Below are positions 1 to 8,407 of a stretch of 33,947 nucleotides of DNA, in pieces. The stretch is taken from assembly GCA_002772815.1 (NCBI GenBank), contig PFDQ01000038.1, positions 1 to 33,947 on the forward strand, given 5' to 3'. Position 1 is the stretch's first letter, and every line of letters begins with the position of its first letter. The notes beneath the pieces are model-generated. The model saw only the letters and a program-made list of their open reading frames with translations. It was not told the DNA's origin and did not search any database. The stretch is from Candidatus Peregrinibacteria bacterium CG10_big_fil_rev_8_21_14_0_10_42_8 (GTDB lineage: Bacteria > Patescibacteriota > Gracilibacteria > Peribacterales > Peribacteraceae). Made by a program: the position numbers and the translations under genes.

Positions 1-89
1 CGCATAGTTTTCTTTTGTAAGGAGATAAAGAGTACAAAAGAAAGTGTGAATGGTGCTCTGTTTGTGTCCACTTTTTGGGGTACAGATCA

Positions 90-164
90 TGGTGGGTCGG
101 GTGGGATTTGAACCCACGGCCAATAGGTTAAAAGCCTACTGCTCTACCACTGAGCTACCGACCC
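90..164 (-). tRNA. tRNA-Lys (anticodon TTT), CCA encoded
   Basis: Reverse complement GGGTCGGTAGCTCAGTGGTAGAGCAGTAGGCTTTTAACCTATTGG..GTGGGTTCAAATCCCACCCGACCCACCA folds as a cloverleaf; anticodon loop CTTTTAA. Confidence 0.95.
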
Positions 165-231
165 AGATGATTATTAAGTGTATTGTACGCATTTTTAGGC
201 AAAGTGAAACAGAAATCGCTATGCTTTACGC

Positions 232-1347
232 ATGAAAATAGCCCTCGTTCATGAACTTCTTACCATGCGTGGCGGTGCCGAAAGAGTACTAAAAGTGCTT
301 GCAGACCGCTATCCAAAGGCTCCTATCTATACATTGCTCTACGATGAAAAGAAACTCTCGGACTGGTTCCCACGTGATCGAGTTATCATTGCAAAACCCC
401 CTTTTTTTCATTCGCTTTTACCATCAAGGTACAAATACAACCATCATCTCTATCTAAAACACTTTCCTAAAATGGTTGAGAGCTGGAATTTTTCATCATT
501 CGACACAGTGCTCTCGACATCATCCGCTTTTACGCATGGAATTATTACCAATGGAAAGCCACGACATATTTGCTATGTTCACTCACCTGCTAGATACCTA
601 TGGGACAGAACGCACGATGTCATAGAGCACAGCTCACATGGAATACTTGGATCACTTAAAAAGCATTACCTCCACTCTACCTTCCACAAACTACGAATAT
701 GGGATGCAGAAATTGCAGCACGACCAGATGTACTCCTCGCTGCATCTGAGGAGGTACAAAGACGAATAGAGCTCTACTGGCGCAGAGAAAGCCAAGTAGT
801 CTACCCACCAATTGATGACTTTTGGTTCTCTGAAACATTTGGAGGAACTGAGAAAGAAAGCCTTCACTACTTCCTTATCGTATCGTCACTCGTTCAATAC
901 AAAAGAATCGACCTCGCGATAGAAGCATGCAACAACCTAGGCCTACATCTAAAAATTGTTGGCGAAGGCCCAGATAGAAAGAGGCTTGAAAAAATCGCTG
1001 GGAACACTATCGAATTCTATGGATACAGAAATGGTGATGAACTTGGTGACCTCTATACAGATGCAACAGCAGTGCTGTTCCCCGGTGAAGAGGACTTTGG
1101 CCTTGTCCCTTTAGAAGCAATGGCATGTGGCACACCTGTTATTGCACACAGAAGCGGTGGAGCACTTGAGACGATTATCGAACATAAAACTGGTGAATTT
1201 TTTGATGATGCAAATGCAGATTCTCTGCAAACTGCTCTCAAAAACTATGATCAAAAAAAGTATTCAAAAGAAGAGTGTAAACAAAGAGCATCCGAGTTTT
1301 CTATGAAGAAGTTTACTGACGAAATAACAAAAATTATTGCGCCCTAG
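232..1347 (+). CDS. glycosyltransferase family 4 (GT-B)
   Basis: 371 aa; MKIALVHELLTMRGGAERVL N-terminus, FPGEEDFGLVPLEAMACGTPVIAHRSGGALETI donor-binding motif. Confidence 0.9.
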   Translation: MKIALVHELLTMRGGAERVLKVLADRYPKAPIYTLLYDEKKLSDWFPRDRVIIAKPPFFHSLLPSRYKYNHHLYLKHFPKMVESWNFSSFDTVLSTSSAFTHGIITNGKPRHICYVHSPARYLWDRTHDVIEHSSHGILGSLKKHYLHSTFHKLRIWDAEIAARPDVLLAASEEVQRRIELYWRRESQVVYPPIDDFWFSETFGGTEKESLHYFLIVSSLVQYKRIDLAIEACNNLGLHLKIVGEGPDRKRLEKIAGNTIEFYGYRNGDELGDLYTDATAVLFPGEEDFGLVPLEAMACGTPVIAHRSGGALETIIEHKTGEFFDDANADSLQTALKNYDQKKYSKEECKQRASEFSMKKFTDEITKIIAP

Positions 1348-1777
1348 AAACCAGCACTCCACCTATAACCATAAATACCGAACCAAGAAGTAGTAATGGA
1401 ACATTCACTGTTTTCCATTCTGCAAAAACAACAAGCGCGATAAGAACAGCAACCAAAACACTAACACCATGAAATGGAACAATTGCAGAAACAGAAGCCT
1501 TATGCGCCAATAGCACATACCCGAAAAGAGCAATTCCAACACCCCATACAAGTCCTACTACTGCTGCATACATACACGATGCAATATTGTATGAACGTTG
1601 TGTAACAAAGAAGCTTAAAATAATACCATCAATAAGAACCGTAGCTCCTACACATAATAAATATGTCGCTATATCAATCCCCGTATTTGTACTCGCTTTT
1701 GCAAAGACACCTGTAAGCCCGAAACAAATAGCAGGAATAATTCCACCAAGAAGGATCGCGAGGTATTGAGGATCCAT
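1334..1777 (-). CDS. EamA/DMT-like small multispanning membrane transporter
   Basis: 147 aa, hydrophobic TM pattern with C-terminal FAEWKTVNVPLLLLGSVFMVIGGVLVS; convergent 14-nt overlap with upstream GT gene. Confidence 0.65.
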   Translation of the reverse strand: MDPQYLAILLGGIIPAICFGLTGVFAKASTNTGIDIATYLLCVGATVLIDGIILSFFVTQRSYNIASCMYAAVVGLVWGVGIALFGYVLLAHKASVSAIVPFHGVSVLVAVLIALVVFAEWKTVNVPLLLLGSVFMVIGGVLVSRAQ

Positions 1778-1783
1778 AAGTAT

Positions 1784-2845
1784 TTAAGAAAAAAGAGTAC
1801 GCTGAGTAGTCTCAGGTATATCGAGTCCAAGAAGATCAAAAGCAAGTTTTGTTACCATTCTCCCCTTCGTGGTTCGTTGCAGATAACCACATTGCATGAG
1901 GTATGGTTCGTACACATCTTCTAGTGTATCGATCTCCTCTGCAGTCGCAGCTGCAAGCGTTGAGATACCAACAGGTCCACCACCAAATTTCTGAATAATT
2001 GTTTCGAGGATCATTCTATCTGTTGCATCGAGTCCCTTATCATCTATCCCAAGTTTCTCAAGTGTGGAATGCACACGATCTTTCGTAACAACCGTTTCAT
2101 CTTCCACTTGTGCAAAATCACGAACGCTTCGTACAAGTCTATTTGCTATACGCGGTGTCGCCCGACACGACAAAGCAACATTACGCGATGCACCTTGCTC
2201 CATTATGACATTTAAAATCCCTGCTGTGCGCTCAACAATCTGTTCCATTTCGATATCGTTATAGAACTGCAACTTAAAATGATGACTAAAGCGATCACGT
2301 AATGGCGCACTCACAGAACCGATCTTTGTTGTAGCACCAACAAGGGTAAAAGGTTTGAGTTCTAGTCTCATGCTACGAGCAGTCGGTCCCTTTCCAATAA
2401 CAAGATCGAGTGCGAAGTCCTCCATTGCACTATACAATACTTCCTCGATTGCTGGTCGCATGCGATGGATCTCATCAATAAACAGTACATCCCCTTCTTC
2501 AAGGTTGGTCAGGAGTGATGCCAAGTCCCCAGGTTTTTCGATTGCAGGTCCAGAGGTGGTGCGCATTTGTGATCCCATTTCCTTCGCTATGATATGTGCA
2601 AGCGTTGTCTTCCCTAGCCCCGGAGGTCCATGCAAGATAGTATGACCCAACGACTCTTCTCTTTTTTTTGCAGCACCGATATATACAATAAGATGCTCTT
2701 TAATTGAACTCTGTCCAACGTAGTCCACTAACTGTTTTGGTCGTAACGTTTGCTCAAACACCTCAGTGTCTGTCACAGTTTTTGCCGGTTGAACACTTGG
2801 TTCTTTTCGCTGTTGTCTTTTGATAGCCATAGAGGAAGTCATCAT
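1784..2845 (-). CDS. ruvB: Holliday junction branch migration DNA helicase RuvB
   Basis: LRPKQLVDYVGQSSIKEHL, HGPPGLGKTTLAHIIAKE Walker A, DEIHRMRPAIEEVLYSAMED, C-terminal wH GGGPVGISTLAAATAEEIDTLEDVYEPYLMQ. Confidence 0.97.
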   Translation of the reverse strand: MMTSSMAIKRQQRKEPSVQPAKTVTDTEVFEQTLRPKQLVDYVGQSSIKEHLIVYIGAAKKREESLGHTILHGPPGLGKTTLAHIIAKEMGSQMRTTSGPAIEKPGDLASLLTNLEEGDVLFIDEIHRMRPAIEEVLYSAMEDFALDLVIGKGPTARSMRLELKPFTLVGATTKIGSVSAPLRDRFSHHFKLQFYNDIEMEQIVERTAGILNVIMEQGASRNVALSCRATPRIANRLVRSVRDFAQVEDETVVTKDRVHSTLEKLGIDDKGLDATDRMILETIIQKFGGGPVGISTLAAATAEEIDTLEDVYEPYLMQCGYLQRTTKGRMVTKLAFDLLGLDIPETTQRTLFS

Positions 2846-2896
2846 ACCCTATAGTTTGGCTACCGAAAACTTTTAGAGAGCTGTATAGTGCAAACG

Positions 2897-3505
2897 ATGG
2901 GATCAAAAATGAAAGCAACAGTCGGCCTTCTAACAACAATGATACTTCTTGGTGTTGCAGATGCGGCACTGCTCGAAGGAATGCCAACACAAAAAATGGC
3001 AGTGATATCCGAAAATGAACCAACAACTCCAATAGTAAAACTACCGACAAAGCCCAACACTTCAGGTGAGGTTAGTCGCTACCTAGGACCAGACATAAAA
3101 GATGTTCTGAAAAAAAGAGGATTTACCACAGCTAACACTCGAGAGAAAATTATTCTAGAGAAAATTATTCCAAAAGAAGAAGCCACTCTTCAGTCGTATG
3201 TTCTTTTAAAGGATGGTGACAGAGCAGGAATGATAGCGTGGACAAACACACCAAAGGTAAAGCAATTCTACCTTGTTTTAAAGGAAGCACTGCATAGTGC
3301 ATTTACGTCCGATGTTCAAGATCTCCTCGATGAAACCCAGCGAAGAGAAGGTCGACCAACGCGAAACCTCCTGACATTCTTCGACCCAGGGCTTCTTTCA
3401 GAACGAGTCGTCTTTGTTCGTGTACGAGAGCAACTCTACGAATTTCACATCACAGAAGGCTCATCAGGTGTAATATTCGACCTTATCGAGGAATTAACCA
3501 AATAA
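2897..3505 (+). CDS. hypothetical secreted/membrane-anchored protein
   Basis: ORF track starts at GTG 2888; ATG at 2897 sits 7 nt after TATAGT. N-terminal hydrophobic segment MKATVGLLTTMILLGVADAALL. Confidence 0.6.
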   Translation: MGSKMKATVGLLTTMILLGVADAALLEGMPTQKMAVISENEPTTPIVKLPTKPNTSGEVSRYLGPDIKDVLKKRGFTTANTREKIILEKIIPKEEATLQSYVLLKDGDRAGMIAWTNTPKVKQFYLVLKEALHSAFTSDVQDLLDETQRREGRPTRNLLTFFDPGLLSERVVFVRVREQLYEFHITEGSSGVIFDLIEELTK

Positions 3506-3578
3506 TGAGACAAATAACCCTATTTCTCCTGATTATTCATTTGACTGCCTCTTAACCATTACGTAGAGTATCGCAGCT

Positions 3579-3998
3579 ATGGCTCTACTAAAAAAGACAA
3601 TAAAGGCACAAGCTCGCGGAGGACAAGCAAATCCTGCGCCTCCACTCGGTCCAGTTCTTGGACAAGCTGGTGTTGATATCAACGCATTCTGTACACAGTT
3701 CAACGAGCGTACAAAGGATCAACAAGGACAACTTATTCCAATTGTCATCCGTGTATTTGACGATCGTAGCTTTGAATTCGACCTAAAGCAGCCACCAGCA
3801 GCAGCAATGATTATTGAAAAAGCACAGTTAAAAAAAGGAAGTGGCGAACCAAATAAGAATAAAGTTGGAAAACTCACACAAGCACAGATTCGTGAAATTG
3901 CTGAGGCAAAGATGCCAGACTTAAATGCTATCGACGTAGAAGGTGCCATGAAAATCATCGCTGGTACTGCTCGAAGCATGGGTGTGACTGTAGAATAA
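3579..3998 (+). CDS. rplK: 50S ribosomal protein L11
   Basis: [38 protein letters not shown]-terminal [13 protein letters not shown]. Confidence 0.97.
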   Translation: MALLKKTIKAQARGGQANPAPPLGPVLGQAGVDINAFCTQFNERTKDQQGQLIPIVIRVFDDRSFEFDLKQPPAAAMIIEKAQLKKGSGEPNKNKVGKLTQAQIREIAEAKMPDLNAIDVEGAMKIIAGTARSMGVTVE

Positions 3999-4086
3999 GC
4001 AGTATCGCAGCATTAAAATTTTTTTCTGCAATAGTATTAAGGCGCAGAGGTTTGTACTCTATGTACACCTTTCCTCAAAATAAACT

Positions 4087-4752
4087 ATGGTTGAAAACCC
4101 TCTTACAACAATTTTTGGATTTATCGGCTCCTTCTATGGGCTAGTTATCCCCCTTTGTACACTCTTCTTTCTTGCGATCTTATTCCTCGCAAGCATGACT
4201 GTACCTGGCGCAAAACCAAAAGCTGTAGGTCAAGCGATCTACACATACATCATGCATGGAACAAGTGTTCTTCTTATGACTATTGGAGCATTTCCAACAG
4301 TCTTCTCTGTCTTTGCAGGTGTACCATACTTAGGACGTACATACATTGCATTGCTTCTAGTGTTTGCATGCGGAGGGCTTCTCTTCCTTATGCAGGACCA
4401 AGAAACACATAACCTTGATAGTGCATCTCGAGCTATCCCAGAAGCGTTATACATGACAACACTCAAAGTCATTGGAAACCTTCTCGCAATCCTTTCAACA
4501 CTATCTATTCTCCTTAGTATTGTTCTGGCCTCTTTCCAGACAGGATGGTGGGTTACGCCATTTGTTACACTTGTGTACGGGCTACTTCTTAGCTGGTGTA
4601 CTCGAGGGTCACATGACTGGGAACTCTTTAAAACAATGCAAATGACAGCTGCTCCTGCAAAAGTTGTTGCTTCACAGCAAAAAGCAAAAGTATCAACACC
4701 TGCACCAGTAAAGAAAAAGAAGAAAGCAGCAGTAAAGAAGAAAAAGCGATAA
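4087..4752 (+). CDS. hypothetical multispanning membrane protein with Lys-rich C-tail
   Basis: 221 aa, several hydrophobic segments; C-terminus PAPVKKKKKAAVKKKKR. Confidence 0.75.
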   Translation: MVENPLTTIFGFIGSFYGLVIPLCTLFFLAILFLASMTVPGAKPKAVGQAIYTYIMHGTSVLLMTIGAFPTVFSVFAGVPYLGRTYIALLLVFACGGLLFLMQDQETHNLDSASRAIPEALYMTTLKVIGNLLAILSTLSILLSIVLASFQTGWWVTPFVTLVYGLLLSWCTRGSHDWELFKTMQMTAAPAKVVASQQKAKVSTPAPVKKKKKAAVKKKKR

Positions 4753-4772
4753 TAGGCCTAAAACCGTTATTC

Positions 4773-4805
4773 AAAGCAATTGAATCACTTCAATTGCTTT
4801 TTTTT
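4773..4805 (+). terminator. Rho-independent terminator
   Basis: AAAGCAATTGAA-TCAC-TTCAATTGCTTT perfect 12-bp stem followed by T-run. Confidence 0.9.
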
Positions 4806-4907
4806 AGTGTATTTCTTGCGATTAAAGGCGCAATTTAGCATACTGGCGTTTTAGTGGGAACCCTTCGGCAAGCGTTGGGTGTTTGCACCACTTTCCCCCC
4901 TCTTATT

Positions 4908-5618
4908 ATGACAAAGACTACGACGTCTACTTCCACTCGTAAGCGTGGAAAGAAATATCAAGAAAAAGCAGCTCTCGTGGACTCTGAAAAAAAGTACACA
5001 CTCGAAGAAGCTGTAGAACTTTTACCAAAAGTTAGCACTGTCACATTTGATGCGACTGCTGAAGTGCACATCAAAATCAATGCAGATACCACACAGGCAG
5101 ACCAGCTTGTTCGAACAACAGTTGCCCTTCCACATGGTACAGGAAAGACTGTACGCATCGCTGCCTTCGTTTCTGACGACCAAGCAGATGCAGCAAAGAA
5201 AGCAGGAGCAGACATCGCAGGTATCTCTACTCTTCTCCCTCTTGTAGAACAAGAAAAGCTAGACTTCGATATTGCAGTTGCTAGTCCAGATGTTATGAAA
5301 GATCTTGGTAAAATCGCAAAGATTCTTGGTCAGCGTGGCCTCATGCCTAACCCAAAGGCAGGAACGGTGACACAGGATATTGCAAAGACCATCGATGAAC
5401 TCAAGAAAGGTCGTATTGAATGTAAAATGGACAAACAAGGAATCATCCACGCAGTATTTGGTAAAACATCTTTCGGAGCTGCAAAGCTTCAAGAAAACCT
5501 CGAAGCACTTCTTGCAGCTATTAATGAGGCAAAGCCTGCAGGAATCAAGGGTACATACATTCAAACAATTACAGTGACTCCAAGTATGGGACCTGGAATA
5601 AAGGTTGTCGTAAGCTAA
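4908..5618 (+). CDS. rplA: 50S ribosomal protein L1
   Basis: YTLEEAVELLPK, LPHGTGKTVRIAAF, LGQRGLMPNPKAGTVTQDIAKTIDELKKGRIECK; ATG at 4908 preferred over track start 4854. Confidence 0.96.
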   Translation: MTKTTTSTSTRKRGKKYQEKAALVDSEKKYTLEEAVELLPKVSTVTFDATAEVHIKINADTTQADQLVRTTVALPHGTGKTVRIAAFVSDDQADAAKKAGADIAGISTLLPLVEQEKLDFDIAVASPDVMKDLGKIAKILGQRGLMPNPKAGTVTQDIAKTIDELKKGRIECKMDKQGIIHAVFGKTSFGAAKLQENLEALLAAINEAKPAGIKGTYIQTITVTPSMGPGIKVVVS

Positions 5619-6577
5619 GAAAGCAATATCTCCCGAACTTCGTGAACAGATTCAACGCGTACCAACTGTGCGCGTTTTTCTGATGCCGAGTCTATACCTT
5701 TTACATAACTTGCGAGGTGTCGGCGCATCTCAAACATTCCTCTCTTCTGACCTTTAACATCCACAGCCAACTGACAGTGATCAATAATAAAAGGTATCTT
5801 GTCTTCAAAGGACATCGTTTTCACGGTTGGCTGGTTTGGAGTCTTCCCATGAATAAGAGCATCACAGATATCTTTCATGAGCCATGGATTTCCAAATGTT
5901 CCTCGTCCAGCCATCACACCATCGAGGTTACCGAGTTTATCAACTGCATCCTGAGCAGTATAGATATCCCCATTTCCAATAACTGGAACAGAGATATTTC
6001 TCTTCAGTTCATAAATTGGCTCCCAGTCTGCCTGCCCACCAAACTTGCCTTCATATGTACGACCATGAATAGCAAGTGCATCTGCACCATTATCAACAAG
6101 CCCTTGGCAAAATGGAACAAGGTTGTCAATTGAGTCCCATCCAAGTCTCGTCTTCACACTTACAGGTATAGATACCTCTTTTTTTGTAGCCTCAACAAGT
6201 TTTTTTGCAAGGTCTGCATTTTTAATAAGCGCAGAACCATGGCATGACGACACAACCTTGGCAGCTGGACAGCCCATATTAATATCGATACCACTTGCAC
6301 CCATTTGTTCAATAACCTTCGCAGCAGACAAGAAGTGCTCAGGATCTTTTCCAAAAATCTGCACAATAAATGGAAACTCGATGTCTTTATCAAAACTCAG
6401 CATGCCCATAGTTTTTCGAGCTCCATAATGAATAGCATCTGTTGAAAGAAACTCTGTATATACAATAGTTTCAGGGGCAATCTTCTTAATAAGCTGCCGA
6501 TACGATGCATCAGTAACACCTGCCATAGGGGCAAGCGCAACAAATGGCCGAGGATATGTTTTCCAATCAAATATCAT
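5615..6577 (-). CDS. dus: tRNA-dihydrouridine synthase
   Basis: PFVALAPMAGVTDASYRQL, GIDINMGCPAAKVVSSCHGSALIKN, DALAIHGRTYEGKFGGQADW, VIGNGDIYTAQDAV; start ATG 6577 with TATACT 7 nt upstream. Confidence 0.93.
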   Translation of the reverse strand: MIFDWKTYPRPFVALAPMAGVTDASYRQLIKKIAPETIVYTEFLSTDAIHYGARKTMGMLSFDKDIEFPFIVQIFGKDPEHFLSAAKVIEQMGASGIDINMGCPAAKVVSSCHGSALIKNADLAKKLVEATKKEVSIPVSVKTRLGWDSIDNLVPFCQGLVDNGADALAIHGRTYEGKFGGQADWEPIYELKRNISVPVIGNGDIYTAQDAVDKLGNLDGVMAGRGTFGNPWLMKDICDALIHGKTPNQPTVKTMSFEDKIPFIIDHCQLAVDVKGQKRGMFEMRRHLASYVKGIDSASEKRAQLVRVESVHEVREILLS

Positions 6578-6663
6578 ATGAAGCAGTATAAGAATACAAC
6601 ATTTTCCCATTGTAAAGCCAGAAAGAACAACAAAGAACAGTATTCATGGCAACATAGGGGGGC

Positions 6664-7002
6664 ATGCTAAACTTCCTCTTATCACTATTGGTGCAAACCG
6701 TATATGCGCAGAGTCTTATAACAGATGGTATTCCTGGCTGTACTTTTTCAACAGGTGATATTGACCCTGGCCTCTGTATCCCAAGTTTTATTGCCCACGT
6801 TATACAGTTCATCTTTGCATTCGCTGGATCAATCTGTGTCATAATGATCATCTTTGGCGGCTATGAAATTGTGACAGGAAACCTTGCTGGAGGCGGAGGA
6901 GACGCAGGGAAGACCCGTATTCAGTGGGCTATTATCGGGTTCATTCTAGCAGCAACATCATTCTTTATTATGGACTTCATTATCGCAGCAATCGCTGGTT
7001 AA
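6664..7002 (+). CDS. small hydrophobic pilin-like / TrbC-VirB2-like membrane protein
   Basis: 112 aa, N-terminal signal-like segment, two TM helices, FGGYEIVTGNLAGGGGDAGKTRIQWAIIGFIL typical of CPR pilin-like proteins. Confidence 0.6.
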   Translation: MLNFLLSLLVQTVYAQSLITDGIPGCTFSTGDIDPGLCIPSFIAHVIQFIFAFAGSICVIMIIFGGYEIVTGNLAGGGGDAGKTRIQWAIIGFILAATSFFIMDFIIAAIAG

Positions 7003-7019
7003 CCCTTCCAAATTTTATT

Positions 7020-8261
7020 ATGGCTAATAAGAAACAAGACGCATTTACATCTATCCGAGTCATTGGAGAAAAGGCTCAACGTATTATTCAAAAAGCAAAA
7101 GGTAATACAAAAAAAGAACCTGTAAAAAAGGTATATCGACCAACACCTACAAAGAAGACAGATGAAATTATCATGCATATTTCTTCTACAAGTGTAGGAC
7201 GAGGAGCATTTACTATTTTAGGCATTGTTGCAGGAACATGGGTTGTCTACACACTTCGTGACAAAGTACTTCTCCTTCTCCTTGCAATGTTTGTTGCAGC
7301 TGTTTTAGACCCAAGTGTAGAAGCGATGGAACGAAGGGGTTTTCCACGGGCTATTGCTATATTACTTCATTACTTCCTCGCAATATTTGCTCTGCTATTC
7401 TTACTTATCTCGTTTATTCCGATCATAGCAGACCAAATACAAGGTATTGCAATTATCATTTCAGCAGAGGTTGATAGCTTCCTAGCAAACCCACAAATTG
7501 CACTTCCTCTTGTAAAAGATGACCTCAATTTACGACTAACAATTTTCGTGCAGACAACACTACAAAACTTATCTATTAACGAGTTTGCTGATGCACTTGC
7601 TCAATTTGGACAAAACCTATCATCAGCAGCACAAGGAGGTGTTCGTTTTGCAACACGCATCGCAGGTGGTGTCGTAAACTTTGTTGTCTCTACCTTGATC
7701 GTGCTCGTCCTTGCATTCTTTATGCAGATGGAGAAAGAAGGGATCTTCAAATGGCTACGAGGATTTTTCCCTAGCCATTTCAGAACCTATCTCGACAATA
7801 AGTCAGAAGCGGTACACAGTAAAATTGGACAATGGGCACGTGGAGAAATGCTCCTTATGCTTTCCATTTTCGCACTAACGCTTATTGCGCTCATTATCCT
7901 GCAAATGCCATACGCACTGACACTCGCAGTTCTTGCGGGCTTCTGTGAGTTTATTCCAGCCATTGGTCCGTTCATTGCGGCAGTACCTGCTGTCCTTATT
8001 GCATTCACACAGGAAGGCTTTGTTGTAGGGTGTATCGTCATTGGTGTGTACTACGTTATTCAATGGTGTGAAAACAATCTACTCGTACCTCTTATTATGA
8101 AAAGGGCTGTTGGGCTCTCCCCTATCGCAATTCTCTTTGCAATGCTTGTTGGAGTTTCTTTCCCAGAAACAGTACATCCTATCCTTGGAATCATGCTTGC
8201 TGTGCCAACTACAACCATTATTAGCATCTTCCTTGATGATTGGAGGAATACAAAGAATTGA
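7020..8261 (+). CDS. AI-2E family transporter
   Basis: LPYALTLAVLAGFCEFIPAIGPFIAAVPAVLIA-type motif and NNLLVPLIMKRAVGLSPIAILFAMLVG; ATG at 7020 (MANKKQDAF). Confidence 0.9.
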   Translation: MANKKQDAFTSIRVIGEKAQRIIQKAKGNTKKEPVKKVYRPTPTKKTDEIIMHISSTSVGRGAFTILGIVAGTWVVYTLRDKVLLLLLAMFVAAVLDPSVEAMERRGFPRAIAILLHYFLAIFALLFLLISFIPIIADQIQGIAIIISAEVDSFLANPQIALPLVKDDLNLRLTIFVQTTLQNLSINEFADALAQFGQNLSSAAQGGVRFATRIAGGVVNFVVSTLIVLVLAFFMQMEKEGIFKWLRGFFPSHFRTYLDNKSEAVHSKIGQWARGEMLLMLSIFALTLIALIILQMPYALTLAVLAGFCEFIPAIGPFIAAVPAVLIAFTQEGFVVGCIVIGVYYVIQWCENNLLVPLIMKRAVGLSPIAILFAMLVGVSFPETVHPILGIMLAVPTTTIISIFLDDWRNTKN

Positions 8262-8300
8262 TAAGAATACTTACCAATCCACTATTTTGCTACATTAAAT

Positions 8301-8334
8301 AGGCATCTGTCACTGCACAGATGCCTTGTTTTTT
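8301..8334 (+). terminator. Rho-independent terminator
   Basis: AGGCATCTGT-CACTGC-ACAGATGCCT stem then TGTTTTTT. Confidence 0.9.
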
Positions 8335-8407
8335 GGTAAAATATCTAGAACTAATTCGTTCATTAGCACTCGTCTATAGTAGACTGCCAATACTACCCCC
8401 TACTCGT

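Noticed and set aside
50-235. 61-aa ORF overlapping tRNA-Lys
   Set aside because: Runs antisense across the tRNA gene; not a credible CDS.
4840-4907. L1-binding autoregulatory leader upstream of rplA
   Set aside because: Only a weak ACCC/GGGT pairing is visible; no convincing match to a known L1 site by eye.
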